Assembly (NCBI GenBank): GCA_022925895.1 | Contig: JAKSYS010000241.1 | Coordinates: forward strand, 1 to 64,000 | Length of the DNA stretch: 64,000 nucleotides | Origin: Fragilaria crotonensis | Lineage: Eukaryota > Bacillariophyta > Fragilariophyceae > Fragilariales > Fragilariaceae | Direction of reading: 5' to 3' | Shown here: in pieces, positions 10,952 through 22,545 of the stretch | How positions within the stretch are numbered: position 1 is the first letter of the stretch | How the letters are laid out: each line of letters opens with the position of its first letter | Notes under the pieces: generated by a model | Databases searched by the model: none | Told to the model about the DNA's origin: nothing | Seen by the model: the letters and a program-made list of their open reading frames with translations, nothing else | Program-made: the position numbers and the translations under genes

Positions 10952-13267
10952 ATGGATGAAAACCTTTAAAGCCAAGATGTCAGACAAGCTTTCATCGACG
11001 CCAGCCGTAACGGTCGTTTGGATGTAGTGTGTGCGTTGTTGAAAAACGAAGAATTCGATGTTGTCAAAGCTATTGATGATTATCTCTCATTAGCCCTTCT
11101 CTTTGCAAGTCGTGCGGGCCACAGCTGTGTTGTTCGTGAGCTACTGAAACACAAAATGTCCCTTATCTGGGCCAGTGCTAGGGGCTACTGTGATGTTGTT
11201 CGTGAGTCACTGAAAAACAAGGAGGTGGATGTGAATGCTAGATGGCTTCATAACACTACGGCCCTTATATCGGCAAGTCGGAGGGGTCACTGTGATGTTG
11301 TTTGTGAGTTACTAAAACATGACAGGGTGGATGTCAATGCTAGAACCAGTAATGATGACGCAACAGCTCTTGTATCGGCAAGTCGGCAGGGCCACCATGA
11401 TGTTGTTCGTGAGTTATTGAAACATGACAGAGTAGATGTGAATGCTAGCCGCCGTGGGGGCGGCACAGCCCTTACATTGGCAAGTCAGCGTGGCCACTGC
11501 GGTGTCGTTCGTGAGTTACTGAAGCATGACAGAATAGATTTGAATGCTAGCGGCCGTGACGGCAAAACAGCCCTTAGTCTGGCATGTCAAGAAGGCCATT
11601 GCGGTGTTGTGCATGAGTTACTGAAACATGACGAGGTGGATACCCGCCTTGATGGAACTACAGCCATTTTATCGGCCAACTGCCGCTGTGGTGTTGTCTG
11701 TGAGTTACTGAAACATAAGAGGGCGGATGCCAATGATAGAAGCAGGAATGTTGAAACAGCCTCATCACCGGTAAGTCGGGAGGTTGCTCGTTTCTTGTTC
11801 AGACACAATGAGATAGATGCCAATGCATCCCTTATCTTGGCAAGTTATCTTGGCGACTGTGATGTTGTTTGTGATTTACTGAAAAGCGACGAAGTTGATG
11901 TGAATGCTAGTAGCCGCCGTAATGGCAACACAGCGCTTATTACGGCGAGCTTTCGGGGCCGCTGTGATGTTGTTTGCGAGTTACTGAAACATGACAGGCT
12001 GGATGTCAATGCTATCAACTATGCTGGCGAAACTGCCCTTATATCGGCATGTCGAAAGGACCAGAGTGATGCTGTTCGTGAGTTACTGAAACATGCAAGT
12101 GTGGATGTGAATGCGCGCTGCATCAATGGCTTCACAGCCCTTATGTCGGCGAGTTGGAGTGGCCACTGTGATGTTGTTCGTGAGCTACTGCAACACGATG
12201 AGGTGGACGTGAACGCTAGCCGCGATAATGGCAACACAGCCCTTATCATGGCAAGTCAAGAAGACCATTGCGGTGTTGTTCGTGAGCTACTGAAACATGA
12301 AAGGTTGGATGTGAATGCTCGCCGCCGTTGTGGCAACACAGCGCTTATCGTCGCAAGTTCTCAGGGTCGCTATGATGTTGTTCGGGAATTACTGAAACAG
12401 GACGAGTTGGATGTGAATGCTAGGGGACGTTGTGGCAACACCGCCCTTATCCTTGCAAGTTTGAATAAGCACTATAAAGTTGTGGATGTGTTGCTGAAAC
12501 ATGACAAGGTGAATGTCAATGCTAGTGGACGTTGTGGGACTACGGCCCTGATTGCTGCATCATATCATGATATCCTATGTGATGTTGTACGTACGTTATT
12601 GAAAGATCACAGGGTGGATGTGAATGCTAGACGGCGCGATGGCAGCACAGCCCTTATCGTGGCAAGTTGTCGGCGCTGCGGCGATTGGGTTGTTCGCGAG
12701 TTATTGAAACACAACGACGTGGATGTCAACGCACGAGATGACAAGGGCTGCACTGCCCTTCTCATGGCAAGTCAAAGAGGTAACTGTGAAGTTGTTCGTG
12801 AATTACTGATGCATGACAAGGTCGATGTGAATGCTCGAGGACCTTGGAGCAACACGGCCTTTATATTGGGGAGTAAATTAGGCCACTGTGATGTTATTGG
12901 TGAGTTACTGAAAGATGACAGGGTGGATGTGAATGCGAGAGATGCATGGGGGCGAACTGCCCTTCTTCGCGCAAGTGCAGAAGGCCGTTTGGATATGGTG
13001 ACTAAGTTGCTGCAAGGCAAGGACATTGATGTGAATGTTCAAGACGTAATCGGTTACACAGCCCTGATGTGGGCGTGTCTTCAAGGCAGATTGGACACAG
13101 TGTCCTTGTTGTGGAAACACGTCAATGTGGATATTTATTTAAAGAATAAAGCAGGCTCGACTGCTCTTGATATTGCTCGCAAATGCGAGATGCATGAGAT
13201 TGCACGAAACCTCGAGGAATGCGCCAAGGTGAGTTTGCATCGCCGCGAGGCAGATGAGATAGGATGA
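10952..13267 (+). CDS. ankyrin-repeat protein, plus-strand member of the cluster
   Basis: The frame is open from about 10970 to 13267 and encodes roughly 21 ankyrin repeats of 33-34 residues with the consensus GHCDVVRELLKHDRVDVNARxxxGNTALIxAS. It ends in the cap AGSTALDIARKCEMHEIAR and the tail HRREADEIG. The best-placed ATG (10952) is followed five codons later by an in-frame TAA. The gene is therefore either broken at its 5' end, starts at an internal Met (near 11158), or has an unseen 5' exon. Ankyrin stacks bind protein partners; no enzymatic domain or membrane segment is visible, so the role is unknown. Its repeat consensus differs from that of the minus-strand genes (LKHDRVDVNAR versus ILKRDNVDVNAK). 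Confidence 0.75.
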
Positions 13268-15181
13268 AAGGAATTCGATTCGCTGTGGGCAACGACTGAT
13301 TTGGATCGGAGGACTTAAGCGAGACTATGTGGTCTGCGAGGGCATAGATCAAGCAAGAATAGTACTTTAAATGTATGGACCAGACTTTTTAGTGTTCTGA
13401 ATTATCAATGCGAGATGGTAACATCATTCCCCGATAATGTGAGCATCCCAAACGATTACAGTCAGCCATCTTCTGGGATGGGAATTCTGTTCGATTGTTC
13501 GAGCATATTTGCAGCAATTGAAAACGTCACTTTTGCAATTTCCTCATGCATCATGATGTTGGTAAACCACCATTCATGTCTCAGACCTACGTCTCTAAAC
13601 GTCTTTAAAAGACATATTGCGCGGATGGATTCTGTTGCCATGATGCACATCCTTGATTGTTCATTTGCAAATTACTCCACTTCATCAATCATTTCTTGCA
13701 ATCATCGTCTACCAGTTGGAATATCACGGCGACAAGAAATAATAACATTCCAAGTCTCCTCATGCTTTCACAGCATAACCGCCAGTATCATCATCAGTCG
13801 CATTGCTATTGACAATCACGCTATTGGGCGAGCATATGCACCAGGTGGTGTGACAAATAATTGTAAACATGACATGATGTTTTGAAGAAACTTCCTCCTG
13901 CGACGACGCTCACATGGCGCATCATATTGCAGCTCGGTATTCATGTGTGCCAATCCATGACCAAATTCGAATGGTCGTGATGGTAAAAGGTAAAAATGTA
14001 GGACCTGACGATGGTGGAGCATGTTCCCATGGTTTCGTACAGTCGTACTGTAGTACTGTCAGTGTCAGGTACTGTTTTGTCGACTGCATCTTGCGACTGC
14101 TGCCAACAGACGCTGATTCTGGAACCTTGTCTTGGTTGCACAAGACCTGGTGGCACAGTGGTGAATGTCCCAACTTTAATTAACCTTTCTTGTCATCGAA
14201 CATTTTGCTGCGAGGGAGAATTGTTCATGTTCATGGTACAGTCGTGGAATCTGGTGGAAAATCTTCAGCAAAACGTCATGTGCTTCAGTTATCACTTATT
14301 AGGGCTATCGAAGCATATATGGCTCTTTCTTCTCAGTGACAACAGTCTCGTCGTTATCCATGCCCTTGTCCTTAACGCTTAACGTCATCGAAAGTGACTT
14401 CGACGCGCGATTTTGAGTCTCCACGATGTTGCAATTCGCTGTCGGATTGAACGACTGTATGAAGTATGAATGCTGCCGTACTGGAGTACGTACCAGCAAC
14501 ATATATCAGAGATTGTTGCTTCTTTGATATACATATATATATATATGATATACACTGTTTATAAATAGTACACCTACTAGCTAGTACCACATACTCTGAT
14601 ATTTATGAATAGAGAGTCGAGCATAATTTAGACTACTACTTACCTCTTGAAAGATCTCAAGAAGCGAGAACAAATTCTTGCAAAACTTGATACCTTGCCC
14701 AATGCTTGGACCACTTACATTCCTCGTAGAGAGGATGCAGCAATCATGGCACCAACACCAGTGTAAGAGTGTGTATGAAGCTTGATTGAAATAGTGAATG
14801 GACTAATTGTATGATTGTGTTTGATCGTCGAATCCAGCATGTTCCTCAAACGGGACTTTAGCTACGAAGTGCAACGAAATTTCCTACGTGACTACTAACG
14901 GAAAATCAAAGATATTAAAAGCACATATTGCATTTCTGAATACGTAGACTCCTAGCTGATCCACTGTTTATAAACATCTAAGTGTCATAGAAGTGGATTG
15001 GATCAACGGAATGCCGTAAAGGACTCAATCTGCTCCATTAGTGACTCAACAGTCCAGATACTGTGGTTAAAAAAATCAAGGAAAAAAATATTCGATTGAT
15101 GATATCATCATCATTTATCATCACATATGAATTCTGAATAGATAGAAATAATGCACGACATCATAAATACATTCTTTAACC
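13268..15181. other. intergenic region, 1.9 kb
   Basis: No supported gene. Several short ORFs on both strands (for example 13415-13885 plus and 13462-13650 minus) show no recognisable domain. A small TA microsatellite lies at about 14527-14555. One exon-like piece (14632-14766) is listed separately. Confidence 0.5.
14632..14766 (+). other. orphan exon-like fragment
   Basis: Right after ATAATTTAG, a plausible 3' splice site, 44 codons stay open to a TAA at 14764. The peptide is amphipathic and protein-like, with DLKKREQILAKLDTLPNAWT followed by TYIPRREDAA and APTPV. No upstream exon is recognisable. It could be a last exon left behind by a rearrangement, or a chance ORF. Confidence 0.3.
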
Positions 15182-15241
15182 TTGAAGGAAACAGCGAGGT
15201 ACTGCGCAGTCAATGCAAATAATTTCATTCGTCCGGCTTCT

Positions 15242-16474
15242 ATGTTTATACTTGTACTACTTTATGTGTTCCGTCTTTCCAAACTCGACCCTCCATTCCA
15301 AAGTCGACACTCCATTCGGAATGCGAACGCAATGATGCGTATGGGTGGAAGACATGACAGATATCATCATAACCAATCCTCCATCTGCCATCCGCCAACC
15401 GCCATGAAGTCAAAAAGAAGCGTCGCTGCAAGTCTGCCTTTTCAGCTACGATGCACCCTTTGTTTTGGAGCAGTTCTTGCTGTCCTTGTATCGTGGCAGT
15501 CGTTCCTAATGTCAATGGACCAATCAACATTACTTCACGCTCATGGTGTCGATCATCCAACGACGCTATCGATGTACATTTCCATGTCCAATACTCAGAG
15601 TACAAATGCTACAAAAAGTACATCCATCGGAACTGTCAGCAGTAATTTTGATTTCATGTCACATGCTCCTGAGTACTTTACTCCCGACTTTCCAACACAT
15701 AAACTGATCCAGATTCAGAATTACAAGAACGGTCATGCCTTGATTGTCAATTTTCATATTACGCATCATGCCGGTACGACATTGTGTCGATTGGCACGAG
15801 ACAATGGACCAGTACCTCAATTCGCATGCATGGGAGGACGAAACTTCCCACCAAGATTAAAACGTTATCTGTCATCCAAATTTACTCCATGGTACTCCAA
15901 TGAAACAGACAACAGCATCGAAAAGATCCGTCCAGTGTATCATTATGTTTCTTGGGAATATGATTTGAAACCATTGAATCGATCACTCAAGGATACAAAT
16001 TGGGAACATCCCAAATTAGTTTCGATTATTGTGATGCGCAATCCAATGGATCGACTTCTTACCGACGTTGGACGAAAACAACATGTTGTGAACGGAACAT
16101 CCGAGGAATGGTGGGAGTATGCACAGACAATCGAAACCAATAACTATGCCCTCAGAACAATTACAAGTTTCGAAGGTTGTTGCAATGGCTCAAATACTCC
16201 GAACTCGTACCTTGGAAGTGCGAAAACATATTTGCAACGATTTACGTTTATCATTGACATGGACTGTTTGGATGAGTCATTGACAGTGATGTCCTCTATC
16301 TTGGGATTCAATAATACTGCGAAACCTGGGATGCGTCGTCCTTCAGCGAGGGAACGTATTCAGAATGATACATTGTATGACTACTTGTTGCGACGAAATG
16401 CAATGGACATTGCACTGTACCAATGGGCCAAGGAGCGATCGTTGGTCAAGTGCGTGGTGAACTCGGCAATATGA
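15242..16474 (+). CDS. sulfotransferase-like type II membrane protein
   Basis: The open frame has candidate ATGs at 15242 and 15404. The second gives the textbook type II layout: a short basic head (MKSKRSVAASLPFQLR), one membrane span (CTLCFGAVLAVLVSWQSFLM), then a lumenal domain with several N-glycosylation sequons. The motif ITHHAGTTLCRLAR at about residue 180 resembles the 5'-phosphosulfate P-loop of Golgi sulfotransferases. VSIIVMRNPMDRLL further on resembles the 3'-phosphate loop with its Arg and downstream Ser/Asp. A PAPS-dependent transfer of sulfate to a glycan in the Golgi is inferred. No intron is needed. It is the only non-ankyrin gene in the cluster that looks intact. Confidence 0.65.
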   Translation: MFILVLLYVFRLSKLDPPFQSRHSIRNANAMMRMGGRHDRYHHNQSSICHPPTAMKSKRSVAASLPFQLRCTLCFGAVLAVLVSWQSFLMSMDQSTLLHAHGVDHPTTLSMYISMSNTQSTNATKSTSIGTVSSNFDFMSHAPEYFTPDFPTHKLIQIQNYKNGHALIVNFHITHHAGTTLCRLARDNGPVPQFACMGGRNFPPRLKRYLSSKFTPWYSNETDNSIEKIRPVYHYVSWEYDLKPLNRSLKDTNWEHPKLVSIIVMRNPMDRLLTDVGRKQHVVNGTSEEWWEYAQTIETNNYALRTITSFEGCCNGSNTPNSYLGSAKTYLQRFTFIIDMDCLDESLTVMSSILGFNNTAKPGMRRPSARERIQNDTLYDYLLRRNAMDIALYQWAKERSLVKCVVNSAI

Positions 16475-16629
16475 GATTTGACGCTAATCCAAAACAACGC
16501 AGCGCAGATATCTCTCCTCCATTGATATGCTTCGCGTCGAATCGTCGATTTGATATGCGTAACACCATGATCCAAAACACTGTGAGACCAGCATGCAATG
16601 AAACTGTAAGACATGAAGGAATTTAGAGA

Positions 16630-17214
16630 GTCGCTGTTGATAAAGCGTTCGACTCGGTATTTCCAGGATCGAACTATCCCCACAAACTATTCGGAAGTTG
16701 CTCTGTGGCTCGTTCTAGAGTATTCGAACCAGCATGAGGCACGTGGACGCGTGCGATCGGCAGCGAATTCGGAAATCCAATGGCGATGCTGCGCTGGATC
16801 CACTGGTCCAAATCAAGGCCTCGCCGCCTGCCACATACTCTGCAGCACTGCGCTAGAGAGCACGGAAGACACGTGGTGCCACGACGAGCAAGAGCTTCTG
16901 AAACTCGCGCAAATTCGAGCATGGCTTTTTGGAAATCCTGAATGTTCACTCCTGCGGCGGGAAGACCAAGCGGATCAGCGTGTAGTGGCATACCTCCTGA
17001 AGCAGCAGCTTGTGCTTGCGCAGCCAAACAGGTTCTTCCAGCCAAGTATTGCGGGCGGATCATCTTCCACGTGGTCAGGGAGTTCCATGTTCGTCGCAAA
17101 GAGATGTTCCTCGTCATTCCCTATCAACACGTCTCCGTGTAGGGTTGTATCGGCATCGATTGCGCTTGACAATTCTTCATCGCGCACAGACGACGAACTT
17201 GTCGTTGGCGCCAT
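16630..17214 (-). pseudogene. unrecognised coding-like remnant
   Basis: An ATG at 17214 opens an acidic, Ser-rich frame (MAPTTSSSSVRDEELSSAID ...) that runs for about 65 codons. A second frame then looks protein-like (AAQAQAAASGGMPLHADPLG ... IQDFQKAMLEFARVSEALAR). One frameshift or a small intron near 17040 would explain this. I do not recognise a family. Confidence 0.3.
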
Positions 17215-17910
17215 CTTGAGGAATTGTCGATTTAATTCAAAAAAGAACAAATAGAAATTTGTTTGGGATGTGCTGTAGGATCACCTTCATGTCGACATAT
17301 TCTGAGCATATGTACTCCTTGGTTCCAAATACAGGGCCTTCCGTTGAGCCGTTATCATGATGGACCTTGACTCTGGATTGAGGTCGGAAGTCTCGTCCTG
17401 TACAATCATAGCAAGCCTAGCTACAATCAATGAGCCGTGTAAAACCTTCCAGCTAGATCAATTTTCACGCTCATTGTATCGTGATGAAATTCGTTTCAAC
17501 CCTCTCAGCCACCGGACGGTATGAAGTGCACTAGTCTCGCAAACTCGTACATGATCAATAGCCGAATATCTGCTGGGAGGAGGGCTCGATTGCCGTCGTC
17601 CCTAAAGAAGGCGTCGATGGCGCTGTTGGCGGCATATCAAACACCACAAACTGATATATTGAACATTGACTTTTAAACTGAGGTGACGAAATCGCTGGAG
17701 TGTATCGACAGTCAACAATCGTACTCATATGGTAAACAGTTTGCAATCAACGAAAGCCACATCATGATCAAGAAGGATAAGGGCATGCATACGGAAGCCG
17801 GTCAATCATACCAACGCGTACAGAATTGCGAAAAGGCTCCGCTTAAACTAATCGTCACGATAGTGAACAACTGAACGTAATACCACTAAGCTTCTTCTCC
17901 ACAGCTTCAT

Positions 17911-19272
17911 TTACACCAGCCTCGCTCGCCCGCGACGCCTGCGCGCGTCGAGGTGTTCCTCCAGGCAACTAGTTATTTCGAATAGTTGACACTTTCGAGC
18001 AATATCAAGAGCTGTCGAGCCAGCCTTATTTCGTATATTCGCATCGACTCTGTCGCATTGCAACAACTCGCGAACGACATCGATATCGCCCCTGAGACAA
18101 GCCCAGATTAGGGCTGTGTTACCGAGAGCTTCTTTAACATTTGGATCCACCCTCTCGCAAGTCAAGAGTTCGCGAATAACATCCCGACGGCCTTCGCGGC
18201 ACGCCCAGAAAAATGCTGTACGGCCATGCTGATCCTTGGCATTCACATCCACCATGATGTGCTGGAGCAATGCGCGGGTAGCATCCACATGGCCTTGAAG
18301 ACACGCCGACATGAGAGCAGTTTCACCAGTGTCATCCGAAAGGCTCACATCAACATTGTCGTGTTGGAGCAACTCGCGGACGATTTCTACATCACCTACT
18401 CGACTCGCAATGCAAAGGGCTGAGCATCCATCACAACGTTGGACATTCACATCGACATTGACTTGTTTCAAGATTTCTAGGACGACCTCTGAAAGGCTCT
18501 CTTCGCACGCATGGATGAGAGCAGTGTCGCCATCACTATCCTTGGAATTAACATCGACATTATCTCGTTTCAAGATTTCAAGGGCGACATCTGAAAGGCT
18601 CCACGTGCACGCCGCGGAAAGCGCTGTCCGACCATTACTATTCTTGACATTCACATCGACATTGTCTCGTTTCAAGATTTCAAGGGCGACATCTGCAAGG
18701 GCGACATCTGCATAGCTCTTTGAGCACGCCAACATAAGGGCTGTCTCACCATCGCTATTCTGAGCATTCACATCGACATTGTCTCGTTTCAAGATTTCAA
18801 GGGCGACATCTGAAAGGAACGTGCGGCACGCCCTGATAAGGGCTGTTTCACCATTACCATACTTGACATTTACATCGACATTGTCTCGTTTCAAGATTTC
18901 AAGGGCGACATCTGCATGACCATAGTAGCACGCCGTGATAAGAGCTGTGTCACCATTATTATCCTTGGCATTCACATCAACATTGTCTCGTTTCAAGATT
19001 TCAACGGCGACATTTGAAAGTCCCTTACTGCACGCCCAGTGGAGGGCGGTGCTGCCATCACAATTCTTGGCATTCGCATCGACATTTTTTCGTTTCAAGA
19101 TTTCAAGAGCGACATCTGAATGGCGATTGTAGCACGCATGGTAAAGGGCTGTATAGCCATTACTATCCTTGACATTCACATTGGCCCCCTTTCGCAAGAG
19201 AACACGAGCCTTCCTGAGGTTGCCATTCTCGGCATTGTTGATCAAACTCTGATCCTTCTTGCTCAACGGCAT
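17911..19272 (-). CDS. ankyrin-repeat protein, intact
   Basis: The ATG at 19272 (sequence context GAGCATGCC) gives 453 residues. The N-terminus (MPLSKKDQSLINNAENGNLR) is shared with the other minus-strand genes. About twelve ankyrin repeats follow with the consensus SDVALEILKRDNVDVNAKDSDGxTALxxAC. The last four repeats switch to the DVVRELLQCDRVDAN type before the cap AGSTALDIARKCQLFEITSC and a basic tail. The repeats are close to identical at the DNA level (TCGTTTCAAGATTTCAAGGG recurs every ~100 bases), which suggests recent repeat turnover. One repeat contains a duplicated six-residue block (ADVALADVALEILK). Protein-protein interaction is likely; the partner is unknown. There is no signal peptide or transmembrane span. 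Confidence 0.85.
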   Translation of the reverse strand: MPLSKKDQSLINNAENGNLRKARVLLRKGANVNVKDSNGYTALYHACYNRHSDVALEILKRKNVDANAKNCDGSTALHWACSKGLSNVAVEILKRDNVDVNAKDNNGDTALITACYYGHADVALEILKRDNVDVNVKYGNGETALIRACRTFLSDVALEILKRDNVDVNAQNSDGETALMLACSKSYADVALADVALEILKRDNVDVNVKNSNGRTALSAACTWSLSDVALEILKRDNVDVNSKDSDGDTALIHACEESLSEVVLEILKQVNVDVNVQRCDGCSALCIASRVGDVEIVRELLQHDNVDVSLSDDTGETALMSACLQGHVDATRALLQHIMVDVNAKDQHGRTAFFWACREGRRDVIRELLTCERVDPNVKEALGNTALIWACLRGDIDVVRELLQCDRVDANIRNKAGSTALDIARKCQLFEITSCLEEHLDARRRRGRARLV

Positions 19273-20109
19273 GCTCAACAAAATGCTTGTTCTTCTAAGA
19301 GAGTTGTGCACAAATAATTATAGGCACGTTTCACAAGTCGAAGTGCACCAATCACCAACCCAGAATGGCAGGCATGGCAGGAGCATGATTGAATAGATGC
19401 GCGCGGGAGAGTCGTGATTCGTTGACAGCTGATAGCTGATATACGCTTTCACTGTTGAGGTAAACTGTACGGAGTACAAATTCCTATATGGTAGGTGTAG
19501 ACGTCCAGCGTCCAGTATTGACGATACAGTGATCTCTTGCGTAGCAAAATCATCCGTGACATGATGCAAGAATGAAATTTCCTCAACATGCGTGTCTGCA
19601 ATCTGCCATTGAACGACTGACGATCAGGCGTCACTCTTGTATGTAAGGGCAAATGACGCTACCTGGTATCTGGTACAAGGTACCAGGTCATGGCGGGGGC
19701 ATACTTGCACATGCATGTGGCATGTATCCTCATACTGTCATATTAAGAGGGTGTTTAAAACAGCCAGCATCAGCTGGAATCAGCACAGCCTGTCCGATCA
19801 GATTTGTTGGCCGTGACAATAGAGCGGACGCCTTTGTCCATCTGGTTCAAGGAAGAACATATGCGAACATGGAATGAGCACAAGAACTTTGGGACAATGT
19901 GATGGTTGACGGTGCCGCCCAAGGACGGGATGGGCTTCCCATGTGATCGTGTGGGTGTTGATGTTTGTACTTTAACGTGTCTCTATGGTCTTGTCATCCG
20001 CACTTTCACGATTCAGTAAGTTGTGGCCACCCTGATCTGAGTCTTTGCAAGAGGAGTTGTGGCAAGCGTACTTTCAGTGTTGCACCACTACACCGACTTT
20101 GGTCGTCAT

Positions 20110-21310
20110 GTAGCTGGACATTATCAATATCGCATGGCGACTCGGGGATATTCACCTCGAAGCAACTTAGCACCTTCTCAAGAATCTCCGTATCAGCAGC
20201 CGAGGAGATAGCGATATTGCAATCCCTTTGGTGCCAAAACAACCAGCACGGGCGACGAGGTGACGGTAGTGATCGGAATCGACAGGGAAGTCATTATTGA
20301 TGACGACGCTAACACGCTCAATATCAAACCCACAACCGAACGGATCCAAAATACGAGCATTGAGCTCTTGAATGACTTGTATTTGGAAATCAGTTCTTCC
20401 TGCTCCTTGCCAGCGTGATTGCAGATCAAAGGGAAGTTGCCCTCAGTTAAGAGTATGTTGAATTCGTTAGCGCTCAACCCATCCTGGTGACGAAATTATT
20501 GACGAACTCACGACTTGCGTGAATTCAAGCACGTCCAACAAGTCGTTCAGTTGCGATATTTTTCTGTCTCCTCAAGTCTACAGTAGAACAATTAAAGGCC
20601 GTGCACAGTGAGCTCGGTGCCGTCATCGACATGGATTTCCAAGGGATCCTGGCAAACCGTCTTGCTAACAGGGCCGATTTCTTTGCTCAGAGTTGCACTG
20701 AACGCCCGCACTTGCTTCTCGTGAGGAGTCATGCGGAAGATTCCTGGACATTGCGCGGCGAATGTCCAGGGCCTCCAAGATACGATCGCACTCATCAAGG
20801 ACAAAGTGCTTGACACGGTCAAGTTTGGGGATTTTTGTTAGCAAGTCCCAAGATACGTCCATGAGTTCCAACGACAAGGTGAGGACAACTTTCTTCCATA
20901 TGTCACGATTCAGCTTGAAGTTGGCATATCACCTCCTTAAAAGACGGTTGTCTTAACGCCCGCAAAATACTTGGAGAAACGTTCGTACGCATGGGCGATT
21001 TGAAAGGCGAGTTCGCGGGTGTGACACAAAACCAAAGCCGAGACTTGATTCTCGCTTTCAGGAGGCAGTAGGGTTGAGCTGGTGAAGAGTTGCAAGCACG
21101 AAGTCAGCGGTCTTGCCTATACCCGACTTGGCCTGACAGATGATGCCCATGTCCATACTAATAACGGCCTGTGGAATGCCCTTGTGTTGAACTTCCAACG
21201 GGTGTCTTTGTTCAAAACCGCAATCCACGGCAGCACGGAGGCATTCAGGCTTCAGGATAAAATCGTTGGAATCACAAGCATGAATACCAAAATAATGGCC
21301 CCTGCAGTGT
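20110..21310 (-). pseudogene. UAP56/SUB2 (DDX39) RNA helicase pseudogene, copy 1
   Basis: Minus-strand fragments in several frames follow the order of UAP56. First come the N-terminal Q-motif region ([17 protein letters not shown]) and motif I ([18 protein letters not shown]). Next are [36 protein letters not shown] (a DEAD-box motif II of the DECD type) and [20 protein letters not shown] (motif III SAT). Last are a motif V/VI region ([31 protein letters not shown]) and the C-terminal VNIPESPCDID. Many frame breaks show it is dead. UAP56 normally works in mRNA splicing and export; the functional parent gene must be elsewhere. Confidence 0.85.
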
Positions 21311-21479
21311 TAACCGTTAATTGAGATCCAAATTGGAAAGGATACCGTTGAGATGATCAGTGAGATTGGATGTATACGAGAAATTTGAGGACGACAAATT
21401 CTCAGCCAAAGCGGTTGGCTCCAGATTGCAGTCCCAACATCAACAATTTGTACCACACACACAGAAAACTCCCGCCGTA

Positions 21480-22250
21480 TGCCTTGCCCAAAATGTCAAT
21501 GATCAATGAACAACCCTTCGGAGTCGGAGTCGAAATTGAGATCTGGAATATCGGTGTAGCTGCGATGACGTACGCTACACCCCCCCCCAATCGATATTGT
21601 GATGAAAGAATCTCGATTTCAGGTTGGTCATACGTTTCAATCAACACGTTGTTGTTGAGTTTCGCCGGTGGATGAATGATCTTCCACAGTAGGACTCAAC
21701 TCGGTACCTTCGGCCACAATTGCCTTCATGCGCTCCGTCTCGAATAGACATTGCGAATCGTCGTGGGACCCTCGGCAAAGAGCGCCACCACAGCAAGTGT
21801 CAAGGCCGCATCTGGAATTTTTCCACAGTCCACATTAAGGCAACTCCATGGAGCTTTGGCGTTACGGTTGTATCTCGGGTGGAGGTGATCGCGTCGGGAG
21901 CCCACGTCACGGTGGCACCCATTTGTTCCATCACGGAGGCGAATGACACATCAAAGTAACTGGCGCAACTGGCATCTCCCTCCCCATAAGTGGTCCCGGG
22001 TGACATCATGATTTGTAGGTTGTGTCTTTGGAAATGGTGAAGGCTGGCGTACCGCCGTCCATGTCGACGGCGATGACGTTGTAACGTAGGGTGCCAAATT
22101 GCTCATTGATGTCATCCATGATGGCAATGGCAACATCGCCATCCACGAGTGGCGCGGCCCCGTCATGTCACCATTGAACTCGTCGTGGGAAGGGATTCTG
22201 TAAACTCTGTCAAGCTCCTGCACCCAGTGCAAGATGAACTTGACTAAAAG
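21480..22250 (-). pseudogene. EPSP synthase (shikimate pathway) pseudogene, copy 1
   Basis: Minus-strand pieces match 3-phosphoshikimate 1-carboxyvinyltransferase: [34 protein letters not shown] (canonical EGDASSASYF), [20 protein letters not shown] and [15 protein letters not shown]. They lie in more than one frame, with a weaker C-terminal stretch down to about 21480. The N-terminal half is missing. It lies directly upstream of the UAP56 pseudogene, in the same order as the second pair at 31.2-31.9 kb. Confidence 0.8.
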
Positions 22251-22545
22251 GTCTCAGAAGTTTTGAAGCCCTCAACTCTGAGTTGAACAGATCACGGGTT
22301 GCCTCATTGAATCGACAAGACGACGCCCAAGTCCTTGTGACATGGTACTGTACCTGATGGTTTGCAATATATGGTTGGTTGATTCTAGATTCAAGTCACT
22401 ATCGGCAAAGGCGCTGGTTTATTGTATACCAGTGTATACCGTACATCACTCTCGTTAAATGCACTCTACTGTCGTACCATGCCCCCCAGTCAGTGGGATA
22501 CAAAATCTATAACACCGTCTGCGTACAACATTTCCTGTGTACGAC

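Noticed and set aside
13415-13885. 156-codon plus-strand frame in the intergenic region
   Set aside because: No domain, Cys/Ile/Ser-rich composition typical of chance ORFs, and a competing minus-strand frame of equal quality.
14527-14555. TA-rich microsatellite as a possible origin or promoter
   Set aside because: Short, with no other signals around it.
18480-19180. Regular ~100-bp repeats that might suggest a CRISPR array or satellite
   Set aside because: Units are in-frame ankyrin codons without variable spacers of constant length. They encode a continuous protein.
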